Below are positions 26,188 to 34,776 of a stretch of 64,000 nt of DNA, in pieces (the stretch's first letter is position 1; each line of letters starts with the position of its first letter). The DNA is taken from assembly GCA_035268885.1 (NCBI GenBank), contig DATFKA010000080.1, forward strand, positions 1-64,000, given 5' to 3'. Below the pieces are notes generated by a model. That model was not told where the DNA came from and did no database searches. It saw only the letters and a list, made by a program, of their open reading frames with translations. Made by a program: the position numbers and the translations under genes. The DNA comes from DATFKA01 sp035268885 (GTDB lineage Bacteria > Bacteroidota > Bacteroidia > Chitinophagales > Saprospiraceae).

Positions 26188-28392
26188 ATGACTAAAAAAC
26201 GCAAAAGCAGAAGCAACAATATAAAAGGTAAAAAACTTACTAATAAGCAATTACAACACGAAGTGCTCAAATTACTTCGACGCAATCCCAAAAAGCGCTA
26301 CAATCCCAAGCAGCTTGTCCGCAAAATGCAGGTCCAGAATAACAAGGACGCCGTGCAGCATGCCTTAGACAAGCTAGTGGAAAGTAATAAAGCCGTTGAC
26401 CTGGGCAACTATAAGTATAAATTTGAAACCCGCCAAAATAATAACTCCTCCAATCATTCAGGCAAAAAGCGACAAACCCTTACGGGTCGGGTTGATATGA
26501 CCCGCACGGGTTCGGCCTATATTATTATAGATAGTCAGGAGCAAGACGTCCACGTTTCTCCCAAATACATCAATGGTGCGCTGAACGGCGATATCGTAAA
26601 AATTCGCACCTGGTATCCGCGGGGCCGCCGCAAACCGGAAGGAGAGGTAATGGAAGTCGTAGAGCGTTCCCAATCCCATTTCATTGGTACTTATTGGGAA
26701 TACCCTAAGTATGCTCTGGTGACCCCCGATGGTCCTACCCAACTCGATATCCTGATTAATAAGGAGAATAACAAGGGTGCGAAAGACGGTGAAAAAGTAG
26801 TGGTCAAGGTGATAGAATGGCCCGACGAAAAGCGGGAAAACCCACTGGGTGCCATCACCTCCGTACTGGGTAAAGCTGGCAGTAGTGATATTGAGATGAA
26901 ATCGATCCTGGTGAACAGTGGGTTTCAGCTCGATTTCCCCAATGAGGTGCTAAAAGAATCTGAAGCAATCCCCCTGGAAATCGACCCGTCTGAGATCGAG
27001 CGCCGCCGGGATATGCGCGATGTACTGACCTGCACAATCGACCCCGACACCGCCAAGGACTTTGACGATGCGCTCTCCTATCGCAAATTGGAGAATGGTA
27101 ACGTCGAAATTGGCGTGCACATCGCGGACGTTACCCACTACGTTAGAGAAAACGGCCCCCTGGACAAAGAAGCACTGGAGCGATCTACTTCTGTCTACCT
27201 GGTAGACCGCGTACTGCCCATGTTACCCGAAAAATTGTCGAACGGTGTGTGCTCCCTGCGACCCAATGAAGACAAGCTGGTTTTTTCCGCCGTTTTTGAA
27301 TTCAATAAGAACATACAAATTGTCAAAAGATGGTTTGGTAAAGCGGTTATTCATTCCGACCGACGCTTCACCTACGAAGAGGCCCAACAGGTACTGGACG
27401 GAGAATCCGAAGAGCTTTCCGAAGAACTACGCAATTTAAATCGCATTGCCAAGGTACTGCAAAACCAAAGGTTTAAGCAGGGGTCAATCAACTTCGAAAC
27501 CGACGAAGTAAAATTTCGCCTGGCCGACGATGGTACACCCATTGATGTGTACATCAAGGAACGAAAAGATGCTCACATGCTGATTGAGGACTTCATGCTA
27601 CTGGCGAATCGAGAGGTCGCCGCCTTTATCAATCGTAAAAGTAAGGAACTCAAACAGGAAATCCCTTATGTTTATCGTGTCCACGATTTACCCGACCTGG
27701 AAAAAGCAGCAGAAATTGCCAAATTTGCCGAAGAGCTGGGTTTCAAGATGGATGTCAGCTCGCCCGAATCGCTGGCCAAATCTTATAACCGGATGCAAAA
27801 AGCGGCCCAAAAAGATCAGGGCCTAAAGCTCTTACAGCCGCTGGCCATCCGAACAATGGCCAAGGCCGAATACTCTTCGGAGAATATCGGGCACTATGGA
27901 TTGGGCTTTGACTATTACACGCATTTCACTTCACCGATTCGTCGCTATTCGGATGTGCTGTCGCACCGTTTGCTAGAGCTCAATCTAGACGGGCGGACCT
28001 TTGTGACCAATAAAATGCAGCTGGAAGAACAGTGCAAGCATATTTCCCGCCAGGAAAGAAAAGCCGTTGAGGCCGAGCGGGAATCCATTAAATACAAGCA
28101 AGTCGAATTCATTGAAAAGCACGTTGGCGAATCTTTTGAAGGGATTGTCTCCGGCTTTAGTGACCGCGGCTTATTCGTGGAGCTCCTGGGTAACCACTGC
28201 GAGGGCATGGTCAACTACAATACCATGGACGAAGCCTTTGAAGTTGCCGATTCCCGACTTTATATAACCGGAAAGCGCAGTGGTGTACAGGTAAGAATGG
28301 GTGATAAGGTCCGGGTAAAAATACTGGATGCTGATCTGATGCGTCGCCGTATCGATATGGGTTGGGAAGCCCACCTGAACAAAGAAAAATAG
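26188..28392 (+). CDS. rnr: Ribonuclease R
   Basis: This encodes 734 residues, the family's usual length. It is a 3'-to-5' exoribonuclease able to degrade structured RNA. Order of domains: basic N-terminus with a winged-helix region (about 18-80), cold-shock/OB domains (100-235), the RNB catalytic domain with the metal-binding TIDPDTAKDFDDAL (283-296) and the late FTSPIRRYSD, and a C-terminal S1 domain (about 645-728, EGIVSGFSDRGLFVE). The Lys/Arg-rich tail typical of E. coli RNase R is absent. The start at 26188 is preferred because it keeps the basic N-terminus. Confidence 0.95.
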   Translation: MTKKRKSRSNNIKGKKLTNKQLQHEVLKLLRRNPKKRYNPKQLVRKMQVQNNKDAVQHALDKLVESNKAVDLGNYKYKFETRQNNNSSNHSGKKRQTLTGRVDMTRTGSAYIIIDSQEQDVHVSPKYINGALNGDIVKIRTWYPRGRRKPEGEVMEVVERSQSHFIGTYWEYPKYALVTPDGPTQLDILINKENNKGAKDGEKVVVKVIEWPDEKRENPLGAITSVLGKAGSSDIEMKSILVNSGFQLDFPNEVLKESEAIPLEIDPSEIERRRDMRDVLTCTIDPDTAKDFDDALSYRKLENGNVEIGVHIADVTHYVRENGPLDKEALERSTSVYLVDRVLPMLPEKLSNGVCSLRPNEDKLVFSAVFEFNKNIQIVKRWFGKAVIHSDRRFTYEEAQQVLDGESEELSEELRNLNRIAKVLQNQRFKQGSINFETDEVKFRLADDGTPIDVYIKERKDAHMLIEDFMLLANREVAAFINRKSKELKQEIPYVYRVHDLPDLEKAAEIAKFAEELGFKMDVSSPESLAKSYNRMQKAAQKDQGLKLLQPLAIRTMAKAEYSSENIGHYGLGFDYYTHFTSPIRRYSDVLSHRLLELNLDGRTFVTNKMQLEEQCKHISRQERKAVEAERESIKYKQVEFIEKHVGESFEGIVSGFSDRGLFVELLGNHCEGMVNYNTMDEAFEVADSRLYITGKRSGVQVRMGDKVRVKILDADLMRRRIDMGWEAHLNKEK

Positions 28393-28397
28393 AAAAA

Positions 28398-28428
28398 GCC
28401 GATCGCGGGGGATTCCCCTACGGTCGGC
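28398..28428. terminator. Possible terminator hairpin after rnr
   Basis: A GC-rich stem: GCCGATCG with CGGTCGGC (one G-T wobble) enclosing GGGG/CCCC around a four-base loop. No T-run follows on the plus strand, so intrinsic termination is doubtful. It lies between convergent genes, 6 nt after the rnr stop. Confidence 0.4.
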
Positions 28429-28533
28429 ACGATCATTTGAAGGAAAACTCACAACTCTTTCAAGCTGTAAATTGGTCATTTCTATAAGTCAGACCCGCCG
28501 AATCCGTCTTTCGCTGCCTCAGGCAGTTGTGAT

Positions 28534-29892
28534 TTAATAAATTTCTTTTCGAATCCCTACGAATAGCCCGGTAGTCGTGTAGTGTTGATCCAATATGTAT
28601 CCGTCAACAGTGTTAGAACCAGGGCGCCATTTCACATAAGGCTCTAATAAGAATTGTAGATTATCGTTAATCTGAAAGTACACGCCCATACTTCCGTAAA
28701 AACCAATACCCAGACGGTTGCGGAAAGCGCGATAAGAAGTCGGATCAGAGGAGCTGAATGACACGGCCTCATCCGTATTGGGAGACAAGAACTCTCCGCG
28801 TTGGGCGCTTAACATATTGATTAAAATACCACTATTAAAAGAAAGGGATACTTTTTGTCCCCTGTATTCATATCCCACTAAAAGCGGTATGTCCAGTTCG
28901 GTATAGCGATTATTCACAATCCGATAAGTACCCACGAGTGCCAGCGTAGTATCGGTACCCACAATAGAACCATCTTCTGCATATTTAATTTGCGCGATCA
29001 GGCGTTCTTCTTCTCCAATTTTCAAGTTGAGCTGTTCGTTGATCGTAGAGTAGTTGAGGCCACTTCGAACTGCAAAACCATTATCCGATACCGTTGAGAG
29101 CCGCATACCGAAACTAGTACCATGCCGGAAGGTTTCCGTATCATCTCTTCTTTTAGCGTAAGCCGCAAAAGCCGGGTCTTTAGCCTCCAGATTGCGCAGC
29201 GCAAAATCCATGGAAGCCATAATATCGATTGTCGTACGCCAGCTTCGCTCTTTAGGTAGGGAGAAAGTAAGGCTATCCGCCCTCGGAGTACCTTTCAAAG
29301 CGGCGGCTTTAGCATTCAACAAATCTAAGCGAAAACTATTGGCTGTCGGGGAAACCTTATCCGTTTCGGCAATTCTCTCCCGGGAAAGCCCCCCATTACT
29401 TTCTACCTGATTCAGGTTTTCTTCCTGACGGGGGGAGTTAGCGACCAGCTCTTTTGCTGCCTCAAGAGGTGGCGTAAAGGACTTTTGGAGGCCTTTCCCA
29501 GACGGGGGGACGCCGGCAGAAGTGCTTTTTTCTACGGACCTGGCCTCTGCAACCGGTAATGAAGAATCAGTATCTGCTGCTGCCGAAGCTTGTGGACTTG
29601 TTATTGGAGTAGGCACTTCCTCTTTTTCTGTATCTGGTAAGGCAACGGGGAAATTACTCAGCTGCTGCTCTTCTGCCGGCTTATTAGCGTATGGCCACCA
29701 GAGCAATAAGGCCAGCCCTAGCAGTACAGGCAACAAAGCCAGCCACCAGAATGGATATTTGCGACGCTTTTTATCATCATTTGCCGAAGAGGAAGCATCT
29801 GCAACAGCCTCCCACAAATGCATGGGTGCCTCAAGTTCATAGTCCTTGAGCTGATCCTTAAAAATATCATCTATGTGTTGTCCCTCTTTCAC
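28534..29892 (-). CDS. Anti-sigma-like inner-membrane protein fused to an outer-membrane beta-barrel domain
   Basis: This encodes 452 residues. The N-terminal 45 residues (FKDQLKDYELEAPMHLWEAV) are cytoplasmic and resemble the sigma-facing start seen in Bacteroidota proteins next to ECF genes. One membrane helix follows (about 47-68), then a low-complexity Pro/Ser/Glu linker (about 70-200) and a C-terminal beta-rich region with amphipathic strands ending in a Tyr, like the PorT/outer-membrane-barrel families. One chain could therefore span both membranes. The ATG overlaps the stop of the sigma gene (29889-29892), so translation is coupled and the pair is likely a regulator/sigma unit. Confidence 0.75.
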   Translation of the reverse strand: MKEGQHIDDIFKDQLKDYELEAPMHLWEAVADASSSANDDKKRRKYPFWWLALLPVLLGLALLLWWPYANKPAEEQQLSNFPVALPDTEKEEVPTPITSPQASAAADTDSSLPVAEARSVEKSTSAGVPPSGKGLQKSFTPPLEAAKELVANSPRQEENLNQVESNGGLSRERIAETDKVSPTANSFRLDLLNAKAAALKGTPRADSLTFSLPKERSWRTTIDIMASMDFALRNLEAKDPAFAAYAKRRDDTETFRHGTSFGMRLSTVSDNGFAVRSGLNYSTINEQLNLKIGEEERLIAQIKYAEDGSIVGTDTTLALVGTYRIVNNRYTELDIPLLVGYEYRGQKVSLSFNSGILINMLSAQRGEFLSPNTDEAVSFSSSDPTSYRAFRNRLGIGFYGSMGVYFQINDNLQFLLEPYVKWRPGSNTVDGYILDQHYTTTGLFVGIRKEIY

Positions 29893-30425
29893 ACGGCAAT
29901 TTTTTGCGTCTGCAGGATCATCTCCTGTAACATTTTTCTTGCTTTTACCAGTTGAGATCGCGAAGTACTTTCTCCGATATCCAGCAGCTCAGCAATTTCT
30001 TTATGACTAAACCCTTCGATAGCATAGAGATTAAAAACCAGCCGGTAGCCTTCTGGCAAACGGGCAATCAACTGCATTAAATCTTCTGCGCCCAGTGAGC
30101 TGTAAACAGAAGGAGCCGCTCCCGGATCGTAATCTTGCGCTCCTCCAATCTGCTCGTTAGTAAAACTTTTTTTATCAATATTTTTTAGCGCCGTATTCAC
30201 TACGATTCTTCTGATCCAGCCCTCAAAGGAGCCCCGCTGCTCGAATTTCTCCAGGTTCCTAAAGACCTTGATAAAGGCATCCTGGAGTACATCCTCCGCC
30301 TCCATATGGTGGCGGGTATACCGACGACAGACAGCCAGCATCTTTCCGGAGTATTGCCGAAAAAGTGCCTCCTGACTCTTCTGATCGCCACGGATACAAG
30401 CTTGAATGAGGTCCTTTTCTGTCAC
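29889..30425 (-). CDS. RNA polymerase sigma factor, ECF family
   Basis: This encodes 178 residues. Region 2: ALFRQYSGKMLAVCRRYTRH and EDVLQDAFIKVFRNLEKF, with the melting-region GSFEGWIRRIVVNTALKNID; region 4: LPEGYRLVFNLYAIEGFSHKEIAELLDIGESTSRSQLVKARKML. It directs RNA polymerase to a small regulon. The next gene (anti-sigma-like barrel protein) overlaps by 4 nt, which marks it as its partner. The upstream spacer (30426-30530) shows no clear promoter match. Confidence 0.92.
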   Translation of the reverse strand: MTEKDLIQACIRGDQKSQEALFRQYSGKMLAVCRRYTRHHMEAEDVLQDAFIKVFRNLEKFEQRGSFEGWIRRIVVNTALKNIDKKSFTNEQIGGAQDYDPGAAPSVYSSLGAEDLMQLIARLPEGYRLVFNLYAIEGFSHKEIAELLDIGESTSRSQLVKARKMLQEMILQTQKIAV

Positions 30426-30530
30426 AGTTCGTCATTGTGAACACGTCTCTTCAATATGAAGAGGCGCTAAATGAATAAAACGCTGCCTGGAACTAAATTT
30501 TATTGTGCAGGCTACAAAGTTGTTTAAATC

Positions 30531-31070
30531 TTACAATAAATAACGAGTTAAAGCACTGATAGTGTGTGGATGTTCCAATTTTCCGGCTTTTAGATAGCGT
30601 TTAATGTCGGCAGGACTTACCAGGAGGGGCTCCGTAAATTCTCCATCATCCATATCGGTAGCGGCCGTTAGTGCCACGTCCTCGGCCAGCCAGTGGTGGA
30701 TATAGCTGTCCATAAACACCGGATTGGAGGGTACTTTACCCAGGTAGGTCCAGCGCGTACTGGTATAGCCGGTCTCTTCTCGTAATTCTCGCTTGGCGGC
30801 CCGTAAAGACGCTTCGCCAGGATCAACGATACCCCCTGGTAACTCGAGAGTGGTAGAACGGGTGCCAAACCGGTATTGTCGAACCAGCAGAAAACGCCCG
30901 TCTGGCAAAACGGGGATAATATTCGTTGAATCAGCGCCCTCCAGGATGATCATCCGCTCGGTCAGGCCATTTTGTAGATTCTGCATATAATCGAAGCGGG
31001 CCTTGAACAACTTCAGGTCAGGCCCGTCCTCTGATTTTATTACTTTCCACGATTTTTCGTGATCCATCAT
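30531..31070 (-). CDS. NUDIX hydrolase, ADP-ribose pyrophosphatase-like
   Basis: This encodes 179 residues. The NUDIX box is complete: Gly80, five residues, Glu86, seven residues, then RELREETG (94-101), which binds Mg2+ and hydrolyses nucleoside diphosphates linked to another group. The upstream strand phrase LVRQYRFGTRSTTLELPGG is typical of the ADP-sugar (NudF/NUDT5-like) subfamily, where it gives ADP-ribose or related hydrolysis. Located 24 nt after the LEA-like gene on the same strand, probably in its transcript. Confidence 0.9.
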   Translation of the reverse strand: MMDHEKSWKVIKSEDGPDLKLFKARFDYMQNLQNGLTERMIILEGADSTNIIPVLPDGRFLLVRQYRFGTRSTTLELPGGIVDPGEASLRAAKRELREETGYTSTRWTYLGKVPSNPVFMDSYIHHWLAEDVALTAATDMDDGEFTEPLLVSPADIKRYLKAGKLEHPHTISALTRYLL

Positions 31071-31093
31071 TCTATCTTGGTAAGGGTCGCTCC

Positions 31094-32068
31094 CTAATCT
31101 TCGTCAATAATAGCATCGTCAATGACATCGTCGCCGTCGCCGTCGTTGTCACTAAAACCGTGGGTCTTACCCTGTTTTTCTTTCTTTTCCTCGCCCTTGG
31201 AAATGCGTACATCCCCTTCGTTTCCGTAATCGCCGTCGGCAAAGCGTTCTGCTTTCTTAAAAAAGTCATCCATCCCCTCCATGGTGCTTTCTTTGGCATC
31301 TTCCAGGCTATCGGTGAAATCGCGCGTTTTGTCTTTGGCCCGCTCCTCTATCTTATCGCCCATCTTCTTGGCCTTGTCCATCATCGACTCCATAGAAGAG
31401 TCTGATTCTTCCCTGGCTTTCGCCGCCTCTTCCTGGGCTTTATCCATCATCTCGCTGGCTTTTTCCCGGGCTTTTTTAAGGAAATCTCCTCCTTTCTCTC
31501 GTACTTGCTTGCCTATCTTCTCAGAAAATTCGCCTAGTTTTTCGGCAGCATCTTCTCCTTTATCCAGGAGTTTACCTCCGGTCTGAGCCCCTTTATTTAA
31601 TACGCGATCCCCCAGCTGCTCCAGCGCACTGGGCTCGCGCGGTGCCTCCGGCTCGGAGGGGGTCTCTTCTTTGCTTACCTCAACTTCATCAATCATTCCA
31701 AAGTCGAGTCCGCTATCTTCAGATTCCGTCTTAGGCGGCTCGCTAGAGGCATCGGCCTGGTTGGTTTCCTTCCTCATTTCTGCTGCTTTATCCTTTGCCT
31801 TTTCCGATACATCTTTTCCCATCTCTTTGGCTTTAGTATAGGCCTCTTTGGCTTCTGCCTGGGCAATATCAAAAAAGTCTTCGGCACTTTCCTTGACATC
31901 CTCACCAATATCTTCCGCTCTGTCGGTGGCTTTTTTTAGCAATTCCTCCGACTTATCTTTCAGCTCGCGTCCCTTTTCCCGGGTCGTTTCCACTGCTTTA
32001 TCGGCCGTCGATTTTGCGACGGATTTTGCACCGAAAAGTAATTTTTTCATGTCGTTTAACAAACCCAT
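31094..32068 (-). CDS. LEA-like charged, helix-rich protein
   Basis: This encodes 324 residues, highly charged, with Lys, Asp, Glu, Ala and Met in about 11-residue periodic repeats such as KAKEMGKDVSEKAKDKAAEM and KDKTRDFTDSLEDAKEST. This composition is like group 3 late-embryogenesis-abundant (LEA) or apolipophorin-like proteins: soluble, disordered when free and amphipathic-helical on binding. There is no signal peptide. The C-terminus is strongly acidic (GDGDDVIDDAIIDED). The known role of such proteins is protection of membranes or proteins during desiccation, salt or cold, which is inference here. Confidence 0.7.
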   Translation of the reverse strand: MGLLNDMKKLLFGAKSVAKSTADKAVETTREKGRELKDKSEELLKKATDRAEDIGEDVKESAEDFFDIAQAEAKEAYTKAKEMGKDVSEKAKDKAAEMRKETNQADASSEPPKTESEDSGLDFGMIDEVEVSKEETPSEPEAPREPSALEQLGDRVLNKGAQTGGKLLDKGEDAAEKLGEFSEKIGKQVREKGGDFLKKAREKASEMMDKAQEEAAKAREESDSSMESMMDKAKKMGDKIEERAKDKTRDFTDSLEDAKESTMEGMDDFFKKAERFADGDYGNEGDVRISKGEEKKEKQGKTHGFSDNDGDGDDVIDDAIIDED

Positions 32069-32120
32069 AGTTAGTTATTTATTTATTTATTTTGATTTTC
32101 AATTTTTAAAGTTCCGGTCC

Positions 32121-32819
32121 CTACGGTTCCATCCATTCATTCTCAATATTCAGGAATTTTTCGATTTCGTGTTCCAGGTAAAGCGCCTGGTCTTCGCTCT
32201 TGAGTCCCTTAATCAGGCGAATATCTTTATTTTCTCCTTTTTTCCTGGCCCTTACGGCAAAAGCGTAATTAGGCCGATTATTGGTCCGGCTGGCTACGTA
32301 TTGCTCCACGTATAGCTGGCCCAAATCCCGGCTGCCCAGATGCCGATTTTTATTAAAGGGCAGATTGATCGGTTTACTGACGACCGTTAATCCGTGGGTA
32401 TCTACGTCAACATAAGTCTTATTCAGATACAAAGCAAGCGTGTAGAAGAACATACCTATCCCTACCATTAGGTGAAGGCTAATCATTAGCATAACTTTCC
32501 ATTCGTTTTCGGCCAGGGCAATCAGCACAAAAGGCAAAGTCACCAGATTCCAAAACACGGTGAAAATGGTAAAAAAGATGATGCCCGCTTTTGTCTTCCG
32601 CCATTTTATAGCAATCTTCAGGGAAGACACCTGCTGTTGGACTTCAAAACCTTCGGGCAGGGGTATTTCTAGCCGTTCCCGTTTTACGGGTTTTTGCTGA
32701 CTGTCGTCAAAATCGAAGATAGCATGACATTGGCGACATTTGGCGATTAGCTTATGGATATTCATGTCTTCGCTAAGCACTGGTGTACTACAATTCGGAC
32801 AGTTGAGTTGGGTAAGCAT
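32121..32819 (-). CDS. Zinc-ribbon membrane protein, unknown
   Basis: This encodes 232 residues. The N-terminus has a zinc ribbon, CPNC (Cys7, Cys10) and CRQC (Cys28, Cys31). Two adjoining membrane helices follow (about 79-100 and 108-133), then a soluble domain (about 134-232) of mixed charge. The ribbon would face the cytoplasm. No family is recognised. Located 52 nt upstream of the LEA-like gene on the same strand and divergent from the Tas-like reductase gene. Confidence 0.7.
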   Translation of the reverse strand: MLTQLNCPNCSTPVLSEDMNIHKLIAKCRQCHAIFDFDDSQQKPVKRERLEIPLPEGFEVQQQVSSLKIAIKWRKTKAGIIFFTIFTVFWNLVTLPFVLIALAENEWKVMLMISLHLMVGIGMFFYTLALYLNKTYVDVDTHGLTVVSKPINLPFNKNRHLGSRDLGQLYVEQYVASRTNNRPNYAFAVRARKKGENKDIRLIKGLKSEDQALYLEHEIEKFLNIENEWMEP

Positions 32820-32827
32820 CTATTTTT

Positions 32828-32858
32828 TTTGTCTAAAGAATCGTTTTCCCTATTTTCA
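32828..32858 (+). promoter_or_regulatory. Candidate promoter of the Tas-like reductase gene
   Basis: TTTG (32828-32831) is followed by exactly 19 nt and TATTTTCA (32851-32858), which matches TAnnTTTG at six of eight positions. Spacing is right for Bacteroidota. It gives a leader of about 45 nt before the ATG at 32907. Confidence 0.4.
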
Positions 32859-32906
32859 CGCAGCCGTTTTAGAAAAGGCGGCTAACTCGCACATAAATCT
32901 GAAGCA

Positions 32907-33953
32907 ATGCAATATTCAAGACTTGGAAATACCGACCTTAAGGTAAGTAAAATATGTTTGGGAACCATGACTTTTGGGGAACAAAATAGCGAAGCCGAAG
33001 GTCACGATCAACTGGATTACGCCTTAAAAAAAGGGATCAACTTTATCGATACGGCCGAAATGTACGCCGTCCCCGGCCGTAAAGAGACCCAGGGAAGTAC
33101 GGAACGAATTATCGGCAGCTGGATTAAAGCCCGCAAGAACCGCGACCAATTTATCCTGGCCAGCAAAGTGACCGGTCCATCCGCGGGGCTTGCCCACATC
33201 CGTAACCCCCTAAAATTCAACCGGGAGCAAATCAACACGGCCATCGAAGGGTCACTCCAACGACTACAAACCGATTATGTGGATCTCTATCAACTGCACT
33301 GGCCCGAACGCAAAACTAATTTTTTTGGGAAACGTGGTTATCCCACTGCCGAAAGCCCTACTGATCAGTGGAAAGATAATCTACACTCCATTATCGAAGT
33401 GCTAAACGACCTGGTTAAAGCCGGAAAAATTCGTCATTGGGGGCTATCCAATGAAACAGCCTGGGGCGCTATGCGGTACCTTCACCTGGCTGAAATGCAT
33501 GATCTACCCCGTCCGGTCAGTATTCAAAACCCCTACAGCTTACTCAACCGTTTGTACGAAGTAGGATTATCGGAGGTTTCCATCCGCGAAAACTGTGGTT
33601 TACTGGCCTATTCTCCTATGGCCTTTGGCCTTTTATCCGGAAAGTACCACACCGGAATGGCCAGAGATGCCGCTCGCCTGAATATTTTTAAGCAGATGAG
33701 CCGCTACAATAGCGATAACTCGCACGAGGCTACCGCTAAATACCTGGCCATTGCAGAAAAATACGATATATCCCTGGCCCAGCTGTCCCTGGCTTTTGTG
33801 AATACACGTCCCTTCGTGACCGCTAATATCATCGGAGCCACCAGTATGGAGCAGCTGCGAGAAAACATCGATAGTATCCAGCTTGAGATCAGTCCCGAAA
33901 TCATGAAAGAAATCAATGCGGTACACGAGCAGATTCCGAATCCGGCACCTTAA
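32907..33953 (+). CDS. tas: Aldo/keto reductase, Tas-like
   Basis: This encodes 348 residues, a TIM-barrel NADPH-dependent oxidoreductase. It matches E. coli Tas closely at the start: MTFGEQNSEAEGHDQLDYA. The catalytic tetrad is visible: Asp48 and Tyr53 in FIDTAEMYAVP, Lys in ILASKVTG, and His in LYQLHWPE. It reduces aldehydes or ketones; the physiological substrate is unknown. It is a single-gene unit, divergent from the zinc-ribbon gene, with its own promoter candidate. Ends 26 nt before the 7-bp repeat array. Confidence 0.9.
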   Translation: MQYSRLGNTDLKVSKICLGTMTFGEQNSEAEGHDQLDYALKKGINFIDTAEMYAVPGRKETQGSTERIIGSWIKARKNRDQFILASKVTGPSAGLAHIRNPLKFNREQINTAIEGSLQRLQTDYVDLYQLHWPERKTNFFGKRGYPTAESPTDQWKDNLHSIIEVLNDLVKAGKIRHWGLSNETAWGAMRYLHLAEMHDLPRPVSIQNPYSLLNRLYEVGLSEVSIRENCGLLAYSPMAFGLLSGKYHTGMARDAARLNIFKQMSRYNSDNSHEATAKYLAIAEKYDISLAQLSLAFVNTRPFVTANIIGATSMEQLRENIDSIQLEISPEIMKEINAVHEQIPNPAP

Positions 33954-33978
33954 TTCACTTCCTCATGTGGTCGGGTGT

Positions 33979-34020
33979 CACGACACACGACACACGACAC
34001 ACGACACATAACACACGAAC
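33979..34020 (+). repeat. 7-bp direct-repeat array immediately upstream of a start codon
   Basis: Six head-to-tail 7-bp units: CACGACA four times (33979-34006), then the variants CATAACA and CACGAAC. The array ends 3 nt before the ATG at 34024. A short left arm (GTCGGGTGTC, 33970-33979) is nearly complementary to the units, so the transcript may fold. There are no spacers, so it is not CRISPR. The unit number could vary by slippage and so affect the 5' untranslated region of the next gene. Confidence 0.85.
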
Positions 34021-34023
34021 TTT

Positions 34024-34731
34024 ATGCAGGTAAAAAAGATTAACGCCTATTTAGATGCTTTCGAGGCCTACCTTCAGGAAGAAGAAGGCGACGAACGCAT
34101 CTACGTTTGGGAATCGCAAAGGCGCTGGCAGGAAAACTGGGATTTGGCCGCTACTGACCTCGCAGAGATGTACCGGCAATCGCTCCAAAACAGTACGACC
34201 CGACGCATGTGGAACCGGGAATCCTACGAACCTAAAAAAATAATGCTGCGTTTTGCACGACTACAGCCCGAGTATTTTCGGCAGATGTTCAACGATCTGC
34301 TTAACGAAAATAAGGAAGTGTCGGGTCGCCTGAGTCGCTTCACCTATTACTGTGACCAGCTCTTGGAAATGCTACGGGAAAAACATCCTAAACGCGCTTT
34401 TCCCAGCCATTTCCACGACGATGGTTACGAAATCAGTAGCATTTACCTGAGCTTTCAATATCCGGAGGAGTATATCCCCTACCGGCTTACGCTTTTTCAG
34501 TCCGTCATGAAAAAGCTGGGTGCCCCCAAGCCGGTGCTTGCCCACGATACCGAGCGCTACTTTAAAGTATCCAAAACCCTGGATAATATGTTGCAAAAGC
34601 GGGAAACCCTGCTGGAAAAACACCAGCAGCGCTTAAAGGAGGGTATTCATTACATGGAAAAAAGCCGCTTGCTCGTTTACGACCTGCTTTGTTTTATTCA
34701 AACCACAGATTTGTCTGAGGATGGACAGTAA
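34024..34731 (+). CDS. Hypothetical protein, helical and charged
   Basis: This encodes 235 residues, with no signal peptide or membrane helix. Most of the length is helical with many Arg/Glu (RRWQENWDLAATDLAEMYRQ). A conserved-looking centre reads SRFTYYCDQLLEMLREKHP and SIYLSFQYPEEYIPYRLTL, which may contact a ligand. No family is assigned. The only upstream signal is the 7-bp array ending at 34020. It is followed 45 nt later by a DUF6503 lipoprotein gene. Confidence 0.65.
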   Translation: MQVKKINAYLDAFEAYLQEEEGDERIYVWESQRRWQENWDLAATDLAEMYRQSLQNSTTRRMWNRESYEPKKIMLRFARLQPEYFRQMFNDLLNENKEVSGRLSRFTYYCDQLLEMLREKHPKRAFPSHFHDDGYEISSIYLSFQYPEEYIPYRLTLFQSVMKKLGAPKPVLAHDTERYFKVSKTLDNMLQKRETLLEKHQQRLKEGIHYMEKSRLLVYDLLCFIQTTDLSEDGQ

Positions 34732-34776
34732 GGTAGTCCGAAAACTACTTATTTTAAATGGATTAAAAACAACGAT

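Noticed and set aside
33979..34020. CRISPR array
   Set aside because: The 7-bp units are head to tail with no spacers, and no cas gene is present.
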